A stretch of 7,943 nt of DNA from Akkermansia muciniphila. GTDB lineage: Bacteria > Verrucomicrobiota > Verrucomicrobiia > Verrucomicrobiales > V1-33. The position numbers and the translations under genes are program-made. The notes under the pieces were generated by a model that saw nothing but the letters and a program-made list of their open reading frames with translations, did no database searches and had not been told where the DNA came from. This document shows positions 1 through 4,505 of this stretch, one piece after another. Positions within the stretch are counted from its first letter, which is position 1; every line of letters starts with the position of its first letter. The stretch lies in NCBI GenBank assembly GCA_943331195.2, contig CALQKQ020000151.1, positions 1-7,943 of the forward strand, in the 5' to 3' direction.

Positions 1-168
1 CAGTGCCGCGCACGAGGTTTCCCCTGCTTTGCCCCCCAGGCCATCGCGGTAGTCGGGGATCAAGGAATGGGCGCTATGACGCAGGTGGCCGAAGCTGCGG
101 TGCAAGCATCCGAAGACCTGTCCTGCAGGCCTGCTCCCTCAGGCCAGCCGTGGAGCGGAGGGATGCAG
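1..168. other. Region without a supportable gene; open minus-strand frame lacking ATG
   Basis: No gene can be supported here. On the minus strand, the frame of the lysozyme-like gene passes its own TAA (169-171) and a TGA (139-141). It is then open from 138 to the window edge, 46 codons, with mostly G or C in third positions. There is no ATG in that stretch, only TTG codons at 103-105 and 61-63. The translation contains IPDYRDGLGGKAGETS, which looks protein-like but which I do not recognise. A different minus frame has an ATG at 47-49 and also runs off the edge. The plus strand has an in-register antisense frame ending at 172-174. This could be the start of a gene with a TTG codon, a gene remnant, or a chance open frame. 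Confidence 0.3.
128..145 (-). terminator. Possible hairpin terminator after the lysozyme-like gene (weak)
   Basis: A perfect 6-bp inverted repeat, GGCCTG (128-133) and CAGGCC (140-145), with a 6-base loop lies 23 bases past the stop codon of the minus-strand gene ending at 169. The stem is GC-rich, but no T-tract follows it on the minus strand, so it is not a canonical intrinsic terminator. It could stabilise the 3' end, support Rho-dependent ending, or be chance in GC-rich DNA. Confidence 0.25.
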
Positions 169-999
169 TTATGAGCCGCGGGCGTAGCTGGCGCAGCGGC
201 TGAACCAACCGGCGCGCCATTGGCTTTCGGGTTTGGGAGCGAGGCGGATGCGGCGGTCGAGGGTCTCGCGGGCGGCCCGGGCGAATTCGGCGGGGGCCTG
301 GGCGGGGCCGGGGGTGCCGCGCATGGTTTCGAGGACTTGGAGGAGACCCCAGCCGACGCCTTGGTAGCGCTCGGCGGGGTTGGTGCCTTCGCCTTTGAAA
401 TTCACGTAATCCATCAGGCAGTAGAGGCCGGCGGGGGAGTCGCTCAGGGCGAGGAAGCGACCCTCGATGAGGCGGCGCTGGGCGGGGGGAGCGGCGGCGA
501 GGATTTTGGGAAGGCTGCGGAGGCTGCGCTGGGCGGCGAATTCGCCTTGGAGGGAGATGGTTTGAGCGAGGAGAGCGCGGAGTTCCTGCATGCGGGGGGA
601 GCGGGCCTGGGCCTGGAAGGCGGCGCGGTTTGGCCACGGGCAGTCGGGGGCGCGGATCCAGGCGGGCACTGGGACGCGGCGGGCCATGAGGAAGGCGATG
701 AGGCTGGGGAAGCTTTCCTCGTAGCTGCGGCGGCCCCTTTTGGGGTACCAGATGAAATGCCCGATCCCGAAGGAGCCGAAGGCCTCGCCCTGGTTCCAGC
801 TGGTCAGGCCCGCGACGGTGCCGCCGCACTCATTTTGCCAGATGCGGCGGCCAATTTGTTGGGCGGCGGCCGGGGGGATGCGGAAGTCCTCCCCGTAGAC
901 CAAGGTGGACATCCCGCAAAGCAGGGTGATCCATAAAACCAAACGGACAGGCCATGGTTGGCCCGGATCTAGCGGATGAACACGGATTTTGGAGGACAT
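169..999 (-). CDS. Secreted lysozyme-like protein of unknown activity
   Basis: The protein has 276 residues. The N-terminus has a polar stretch (1-17), a hydrophobic segment (about 18-35) and a plausible signal peptidase site after VYG (34-36), so export is likely. The conserved-looking core starts with IWQNECGGT (53-61), giving a candidate catalytic Glu57. It continues with the aromatic- and glycine-rich FGSFGIGHFIWYP (74-86), then DYVNFKGEGT (197-206) and ERYQGVGWGLLQVLE (210-224). I recall unnamed proteobacterial proteins with the same ECxGT...GIGHFIWYP...DYVNFKGEGT pattern. The arrangement resembles lysozyme-fold peptidoglycan hydrolases (Glu followed by a G-x-GH loop), but the activity is inferred. 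ATG at 997-999 was chosen because it directly precedes the export signal; the frame stays open upstream only through the antisense of the glutaredoxin gene. No Shine-Dalgarno motif is visible. The gene lies 37 bp after the glutaredoxin gene and is probably cotranscribed with it. Cysteines at 58, 120, 194 and 269 could form disulfides after export. Confidence 0.75.
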   Translation of the reverse strand: MSSKIRVHPLDPGQPWPVRLVLWITLLCGMSTLVYGEDFRIPPAAAQQIGRRIWQNECGGTVAGLTSWNQGEAFGSFGIGHFIWYPKRGRRSYEESFPSLIAFLMARRVPVPAWIRAPDCPWPNRAAFQAQARSPRMQELRALLAQTISLQGEFAAQRSLRSLPKILAAAPPAQRRLIEGRFLALSDSPAGLYCLMDYVNFKGEGTNPAERYQGVGWGLLQVLETMRGTPGPAQAPAEFARAARETLDRRIRLAPKPESQWRAGWFSRCASYARGS

Positions 1000-1036
1000 G
1001 ACCGCAAGGATCGCCCGGTGGGGCTGGCGTTCCGCC

Positions 1037-1402
1037 TTACACGAAGCGGATGGAGGCGCCGGGGACTTCGCCGCGGGCCATGGCTTCGTGGGCCTCGGGG
1101 GTGCAGGCGGAGTCGATGGGGGCATCGGCTTCTTTGGAGGAGCCGCCGACGAGGCCTTCGGCGAGGAGGTAGCGCTCCACTTCTTCGCCGCTGATGTCGG
1201 CCAGCATGACGCCATTGACGACGACGCAGGGGCTGAGGGGTTGGCCGCTTTTTTGTTCCATTTCCCAGCGGAAGGCGGGGTTTTTAATGATGTCCTTTTC
1301 TTCGAAGGGGAGGTCGTATTTGCGCATGATGGCGCGGATGCCTTCGCTCCAACCGCAGAAGGTTTTGACGTAGGCAGTGATGGCGGGGGCGGGTTGGCTC
1401 AT
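1037..1402 (-). CDS. Glutaredoxin-like protein with a CGWS (CxxS) active site
   Basis: This is a 121-residue cytoplasmic protein without an export signal. The thioredoxin fold is indicated by the first strand and active site ITAYVKTFCGWS (8-19), with nucleophile Cys16 and Ser19 in place of the resolving cysteine. The helix that follows (about 20-29), FEEKDI (33-38), the cis-proline region LSPCVVVNG (56-64) and a closing helix (about 72-82) complete the fold. The Lys13 before the active site is typical of glutathione-binding glutaredoxins. It differs from the classic CGFS iron-sulfur type: the Lys-to-Cys spacing is short as in dithiol glutaredoxins, no GG motif follows the central strand, and a cysteine (Cys59) follows the cis-proline. 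A tail of about 35 residues (86-121) with Cys100 extends beyond the fold. Start ATG at 1400-1402 leaves almost no residues before the first strand. The upstream leader is strongly pyrimidine-rich with no Shine-Dalgarno motif. It is first gene of a likely two-gene operon. Disulfide reduction or deglutathionylation is likely; the substrate is unknown. Confidence 0.85.
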   Translation of the reverse strand: MSQPAPAITAYVKTFCGWSEGIRAIMRKYDLPFEEKDIIKNPAFRWEMEQKSGQPLSPCVVVNGVMLADISGEEVERYLLAEGLVGGSSKEADAPIDSACTPEAHEAMARGEVPGASIRFV

Positions 1403-1483
1403 GAGGAAAGGGGTTTGAGGGAAGGGTTGCGGGCAGGAAAAGCGAAGGGGGAAGGGGATGCCGCGAGGTGGCGGCGGGAAAGA

Positions 1484-1512
1484 AGCATACAGGTGCCGCT
1501 TAGGGGGTGCAA
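1484..1512 (-). promoter_or_regulatory. Candidate promoter for the glutaredoxin operon
   Basis: Read on the minus strand, a TTGCAC -35-like element (1507-1512) stands 17 bases from a TATGCT -10-like element (1484-1489). The -10 matches 4 of 6 consensus bases, the -35 only the leading TTG. The spacing is optimal, and transcription from about 1477 would give a leader of roughly 75 bases before the ATG at 1402. This is a by-eye match only. Confidence 0.35.
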
Positions 1513-1582
1513 CTTGGGAAATGGGCCGCCTTTTTCCTTTGCTGCCGGGGGGCTTTGCAGCGAGAAGCCCGGACCTCCTTTT

Positions 1583-2521
1583 ATGTCCGATGCTCTCTCT
1601 TCCCGCGCTGCGGCTCGTCCCTGCCGGGTGGTTTTGCTGGGGGGACAAGGGCTGCTGGGCGGGGCTTTTCGGCGGGCTTGGGCGGAACATCCCGGGTTTG
1701 CCCTGCGCGAATTCACTCGGGCGGAGCTCAATTTGACTCGGCCGGAGCAGATTGAACAGGCCCTGGAGCGGGTGGAGTTCGATGTTTTGGTCAATGCCGC
1801 AGCCTACACGCAGGTCGACGACGCCGAGGTGCAGCCCGATCTGGCCTTGGCGGTGAATGCTCGGGCACCCACCATCCTAGCGGGGCTGTGCGCGGCCCGC
1901 GGGGCTCGTCTGGTGCACTTTAGCACGGATTATGTTTTTGATGGTCACCAAAGCCGACCCTACCGCGAAAGCGACGCGGCAGCGCCCCTCAGTGCCTATG
2001 GGCGCTCCAAATGGGAAGGCGAACAGGGGGTGGCGGCGGCCTCCCCTGAACATCTTATTCTTCGCCTGGCTTGGCTGTTTGGGCCGGGCCGCGACGCCTT
2101 TCCCGAGTGGGTCCTGCGGCAGGCCGTCAGCCACGGCGAGGTCCGGGTGGTTTCGGACAAAACGGGATCGCCCACCTTTAGCGTAGACGTTCCGGGGTGG
2201 GTCGAGGCCCTACTGGCACCGGGCCGGGCGGCGGCGGAGGGGCCATGGCCGGGACTTTTTCACCTCGTTAATGGCCCGGCGTGCTCGTGGTTGGAATACG
2301 CCCAGGGGGTGCTGGACGCAGCGGCGGCGCTCGGCTGGCCGCTGCGCTGTCGCCATCCCAGCCCGGTGGCCCTGGCCAGTTTGCCGGGCCTGACGGCGGA
2401 GCGGCCACGGCAGTCGGCGCTGGACACCAGCCGATTCACCCAGTGCACGGGCCTGCGGCCTCGGCCTTGGCGGGAAGCGATGGCGGAGCACCTGAGCCGC
2501 CAGGGGCGGGCTGGCGCTTGA
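1583..2521 (+). CDS. rfbD: dTDP-4-dehydrorhamnose reductase
   Basis: The enzyme performs the last step of dTDP-L-rhamnose synthesis, the NAD(P)H-dependent reduction of dTDP-6-deoxy-L-lyxo-4-hexulose, supplying rhamnose for surface polysaccharides. The 312 residues show an extended short-chain dehydrogenase layout. The Rossmann GxxGxxG motif lies in GGQGLLG (20-26) and NAAAYT at 71-76. The segment FSTDYVFDG (113-121) holds the catalytic Ser/Thr and Asp116. YGRSK (139-143) gives the Tyr139/Lys143 pair. Family C-terminal marks are SWLEYA (235-240) and the RPxxS-type segment TAERPRQSALD (271-281). Length is close to the usual 290-300; the extra is about 12 N-terminal residues. The frame is open upstream of 1583 through the whole antisense of the glutaredoxin gene, but that stretch is a GC-rich shadow, so ATG at 1583 is preferred. 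It is preceded by CCTCCTTTT with no Shine-Dalgarno motif. None of rfbA, rfbB or rfbC is adjacent, so these must be elsewhere. A related NAD-dependent sugar reductase cannot be wholly excluded. Confidence 0.88.
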   Translation: MSDALSSRAAARPCRVVLLGGQGLLGGAFRRAWAEHPGFALREFTRAELNLTRPEQIEQALERVEFDVLVNAAAYTQVDDAEVQPDLALAVNARAPTILAGLCAARGARLVHFSTDYVFDGHQSRPYRESDAAAPLSAYGRSKWEGEQGVAAASPEHLILRLAWLFGPGRDAFPEWVLRQAVSHGEVRVVSDKTGSPTFSVDVPGWVEALLAPGRAAAEGPWPGLFHLVNGPACSWLEYAQGVLDAAAALGWPLRCRHPSPVALASLPGLTAERPRQSALDTSRFTQCTGLRPRPWREAMAEHLSRQGRAGA

Positions 2522-2549
2522 AGTTTCGTGCCAAAACAAACTTTTTTGG
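2521..2549 (+). terminator. Possible weak terminator after rfbD
   Basis: Directly overlapping the rfbD stop codon is a short AT-rich inverted repeat, AAGTTT (2521-2526) with AAACTT (2538-2543), running into a T-tract at 2542-2547. An alternative pairing is CCAAAA (2531-2536) with TTTTGG (2544-2549). Either stem is weak at six pairs with few G-C pairs, so termination here would be partial at best. Confidence 0.3.
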
Positions 2550-2569
2550 GAGGCCGGGATCTAAATCCC

Positions 2570-2597
2570 TTGACCCTGGGCGAATCGGGGCTAGATG
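2570..2597 (+). promoter_or_regulatory. Candidate sigma-70-type promoter for rpmB
   Basis: TTGACC (2570-2575) matches 5 of 6 bases of the -35 consensus. A -10-like TAGATG (2592-2597) follows after 16 bases but matches only 3 of 6. It is just downstream of a small GGGAT/ATCCC hairpin (2556-2569) and would yield a leader of about 40 bases before the rpmB start at 2643. The -35 is the best such match I noticed in the intergenic regions. Confidence 0.4.
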
Positions 2598-2642
2598 ACC
2601 TGCCCATTTCGCGCCTTTTCCCTTTTCCAAATCCTAAGTCCT

Positions 2643-2906
2643 ATGTCCAGAATCTGCATGATCTCCGGTGCCAAGCCGTTCCGCGGCCGCCGTATTCACC
2701 ACAGCGGCAAAGCTAAGAAAGAGGGCGGGATCGGCCTCAACCACGTCAAGAAGGTCAACCGCACCTTCACCCCGAACCTGCGCGACAAGCGCATTTGGGT
2801 TCCGGAACTAAACACTTTCGTGAAGCTCAAGCTCACCGCCCGGTCCCTTAAGACCATGAACAAAAACGGAGCCTACAACGTCCTCAAAAAGGCCGGTCTC
2901 GTCTAA
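2643..2906 (+). CDS. rpmB: 50S ribosomal protein L28
   Basis: L28 is a structural protein of the large ribosomal subunit. The 87-residue sequence begins with the diagnostic MSRICMISGAKPFRG (1-15), comparable to MSRVCQVTGKRP of E. coli L28. It continues with FTPNLRDKRIWVP (42-54), FVKLKLTARSLKTMNKNG (59-76) and a short C-terminal helix. E. coli L28 has 78 residues; the extra length here is a lysine- and glycine-rich insertion of about 13 residues (within 20-40, containing KAKKEGGIGL) before FTPNL. From memory, chlamydial L28 has a comparable insertion. Only Cys5 is present, so this is not the zinc-binding form. ATG at 2643 was chosen by homology; an upstream in-frame ATG at 2595 would add 16 residues unlike L28. 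No Shine-Dalgarno motif precedes it; the leader is C/T-rich. The gene for a 66-residue protein follows after 64 bp in the same orientation with no terminator between. Confidence 0.95.
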   Translation: MSRICMISGAKPFRGRRIHHSGKAKKEGGIGLNHVKKVNRTFTPNLRDKRIWVPELNTFVKLKLTARSLKTMNKNGAYNVLKKAGLV

Positions 2907-2970
2907 GACAGCTTCTCGGGAGCCCCTCCCCCCTTACAACCCCTCACCCGCGTCCACCGCACCTTATTCT

Positions 2971-3171
2971 ATGGCATTCAGCGTCCTTTCCAAAAAGTCC
3001 TCCAAAACTTATTATCTTCACATCCGCGAGACTCCCCGCGCCGATGGCAAGGTGACCCGCTTGTTCTACTTCTCGGGCTCCGCCGAAGGCGCGGCCGATG
3101 TCTGTCCTGAAGGCTACACGGTGGTGGAAAATGAGCGCACCGGCCTCCCCTTCCTGAAGAAAAAGGTCTAA
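2971..3171 (+). CDS. Small conserved-looking protein of unknown function (66 aa)
   Basis: This basic 66-residue protein has no membrane segment and no export signal. It opens with MAFSVLSKKSSKTYYLHIRE (1-20), has a central RLFYFSG (30-36), and closes with the motif-like PEGYTVVENERTGLPFLKKK (46-65). The alternation of short hydrophobic strands suggests a compact beta-rich domain. I recall short uncharacterised proteins in other bacteria with a similar TYYLH...YFF...PxGYxVxENxRTGLP pattern, but know of no assigned function. Its position next to rpmB, between ribosomal protein L28 and a strong terminator, first suggested L33, but it lacks L33 features. The location is compatible with a role linked to translation or RNA binding, which is inference only. 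ATG at 2971 is preceded by a strongly pyrimidine-rich leader without a Shine-Dalgarno motif. It is the last gene of the rpmB unit; the terminator begins 20 bases after the stop codon. Confidence 0.8.
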   Translation: MAFSVLSKKSSKTYYLHIRETPRADGKVTRLFYFSGSAEGAADVCPEGYTVVENERTGLPFLKKKV

Positions 3172-3190
3172 AACCGCTTTTCTTTTTACT

Positions 3191-3231
3191 AAGCCCTCTG
3201 TTTCCCGTCGAGGGAGACCGAGGGCTTTTTT
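3191..3231 (+). terminator. Strong intrinsic terminator ending the rpmB unit
   Basis: The outer stem pairs AAGCCCTC (3191-3198) with GAGGGCTT (3220-3227) over 8 bp. After one T/C mismatch, an inner stem pairs 3200-3206 with 3212-3218 (7 pairs, one of them G-T), closed by the 5-base loop GTCGA. Six T residues (3226-3231) follow directly. It matches the canonical Rho-independent form in the plus direction. The minus direction lacks a T-tract, so it is not bidirectional. It implies that asd downstream has its own promoter. Confidence 0.92.
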
Positions 3232-3303
3232 GTGCCCCTTTCTCGCCTTCCAAACCGCGCGGCGTTCCCGCTTCGCGCCTTGAACCCCGCCCCTTTCCCC
3301 GCC

Positions 3304-4326
3304 ATGTCCCTTCCCCACGTTGCTATCGTTGGAGCCACCGGTGCCGTCGGCATCGAAATGCTGCGCTGCTTAGAGCGGCGGCAGTTTCCGGTCGGTCAAC
3401 TGACCCTGCTGGCCAGCGCACGCAGCGCGGGCAAAAAACTGCTTTTTCGCGGCCAGGAACATCTGGTGCAGGAACTGACCCCAGCGAGTTTTGCCGGCGT
3501 CACCATCGCTCTTTTTAGCGCTGGCGGGGGCATTTCGCGCGATTTTGCCCCCCATGCGGTGGCGGCCGGCGCGGTGGTGGTGGATAATTCCTCGGCCTTC
3601 CGCATGGACGACCGCGTTCCCCTGGTGGTGCCGGAGATCAACGCCGCCGATGCCCTGCGGCACAGCGGCATCATCGCCAACCCCAACTGCAGCACCGCGA
3701 TCGCCCTGATGGCGCTCTACCCGCTGCACCAGGTCTTTGGGGTGAAGCGCGTGTTCGCGAGCACCTATCAAGCGGTCAGCGGCACGGGCGCGCAGGCCAT
3801 TGCAGAGCTGGCGGCGCAGACGCGCGCCTGGGCCGCCGAGGCCCGCGCCTGGGACGATGCCAAGCTAGCCACTCCCCCACAGGTCTATCCTCACCAAATC
3901 GCTTTCAACGCCCTGCCTCAGGTTGATAGTTTCCTCCCGAGTGGCTATACCAAGGAGGAAATGAAAATGGAGCAGGAAGGCCGCAAAATCATGCACCACG
4001 CGGCCTTCAAGGCGAGCGTCACCTGCGTGCGCGTCCCGGTTTTCCGCTCCCACAGCATCGCCATCAGCGCTGAATTCGAGAAACCGATCACCGCCGCCGC
4101 CGCCCGCGCCGTGCTGGAACAGGCGCCCGGTCTCGACGTCATCGACGATCCCGCCCGCCAACAATATCCCCTGGCGCTCGACGTCGCCGGCCGGGACCAC
4201 TGCGCGGTTGGCCGCCTCCGCCAAGACTGCGCCCTAGACAATGGGCTAGCTTTCTGGGTGGTCGGGGACCAGCTCCTCAAAGGTGCCGCCCTCAACGCCG
4301 TGCAAATCGCCGAGCTCCTGCTCTAA
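3304..4326 (+). CDS. asd: Aspartate-semialdehyde dehydrogenase
   Basis: The enzyme converts L-aspartyl-4-phosphate to L-aspartate 4-semialdehyde with NADPH in the cytoplasm. This is the branch point towards lysine, diaminopimelate (cell wall), threonine and methionine. The 340 residues match the usual family length. NADP-binding GATGAVG lies at 10-16, DNSSAFRM at 94-101 and VPEIN at 109-113. The active-site NPNCST gives nucleophile Cys129 (126-131). YQAVSGTGAQA (155-165), TKEEMKMEQEGRKIM (216-230) and VRVPVFRSHS (242-251) follow, the last with substrate-binding Arg243 and general base His250. All catalytic residues are present. ATG at 3304 places the Rossmann strand at the expected distance; an upstream GTG at 3232 in the same frame is less likely because it lies at the edge of the terminator and would add 24 unrelated residues. 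The 72-bp leader is C/T-rich with no convincing promoter or Shine-Dalgarno motif seen. It appears to be monocistronic: the next gene is 179 bp away. Confidence 0.96.
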   Translation: MSLPHVAIVGATGAVGIEMLRCLERRQFPVGQLTLLASARSAGKKLLFRGQEHLVQELTPASFAGVTIALFSAGGGISRDFAPHAVAAGAVVVDNSSAFRMDDRVPLVVPEINAADALRHSGIIANPNCSTAIALMALYPLHQVFGVKRVFASTYQAVSGTGAQAIAELAAQTRAWAAEARAWDDAKLATPPQVYPHQIAFNALPQVDSFLPSGYTKEEMKMEQEGRKIMHHAAFKASVTCVRVPVFRSHSIAISAEFEKPITAAAARAVLEQAPGLDVIDDPARQQYPLALDVAGRDHCAVGRLRQDCALDNGLAFWVVGDQLLKGAALNAVQIAELLL

Positions 4327-4419
4327 GCCTCCCCGCGGCCCCGATGCCGCTAACGCCCCGATCCCCACCATCGCGGCGGCCCGCGGCCGGATCGACAAAA
4401 GAGCAAGTCCGCTCCGCGT

Positions 4420-4446
4420 CGACCACTCCGGGGCTCGCCGTGGTCG
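4420..4446. repeat. 7-bp perfect inverted repeat in the asd-DUF2339 intergenic region
   Basis: CGACCAC (4420-4426) and GTGGTCG (4440-4446) form a perfect 7-bp stem with a 13-base GC-rich loop, 94 bases after the asd stop codon. No T-tract follows, so it is not a clear intrinsic terminator for asd. It may be a leader hairpin, an operator half-site pair, or chance. Confidence 0.4.
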
Positions 4447-4456
4447 GATAGGGGCA

Positions 4457-4505
4457 ATAACATGCGTGGACTTTTCGAGGTCGCCTCTATAGAGTGGCAT
4501 GTTAT
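4457..4505. promoter_or_regulatory. 9-bp inverted repeat abutting the DUF2339 start codon
   Basis: ATAACATGC (4457-4465) and GCATGTTAT (4497-4505) are perfect inverted copies separated by 31 bases. The right copy ends exactly one base before the ATG at 4506. Between them lie a small GAGG/CCTC hairpin (4477-4487) and the self-complementary CTCTATAGAG (4485-4494). A weak promoter-like pair, TGGACT (4467-4472) and TATAGA (4488-4493) at 15-base spacing, also sits inside. If transcribed from upstream, the stem would cover the ribosome landing site; as DNA it could be an operator over a promoter. Confidence 0.4.

Noticed and set aside
220..936. Long plus-strand open frame (238 codons) opposite the lysozyme-like gene
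   Set aside because: It is codon-register antisense to a gene with a signal peptide and clear motifs. Its product is a low-complexity Gly/Ala/Glu-rich string typical of GC-rich shadows.
1541..1561. GCTGC/GCAGC hairpin in the rfbD leader as a riboswitch or attenuator
   Set aside because: The stem has five pairs with an 11-base loop, and no conserved riboswitch core or T-tract is seen. It is within chance for this base composition.
989..1582. N-terminal extension of rfbD by 198 codons
   Set aside because: The added stretch is the in-register antisense of the glutaredoxin gene. RmlD proteins start just before the Rossmann GxxGxxG motif, which fits the ATG at 1583.
2918..2930. GGGAG/CTCCC hairpin after rpmB as a terminator
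   Set aside because: The stem is only 5 bp with a 3-base loop and no T-tract, so rpmB and the 66-residue gene probably stay on one transcript.
2971..3171. Ribosomal protein L33 (rpmG) beside rpmB
   Set aside because: The position is suggestive, but the sequence lacks L33 features such as the short length, the Lys-rich ends with the TxKN pattern and the usual cysteine pairs. Only one cysteine is present.
4283..4492. Small plus-strand frame spanning the end of asd and the intergenic region
   Set aside because: It overlaps the asd C-terminus in another frame and is Pro/Arg/Ser-rich. There is no ribosome site or motif.
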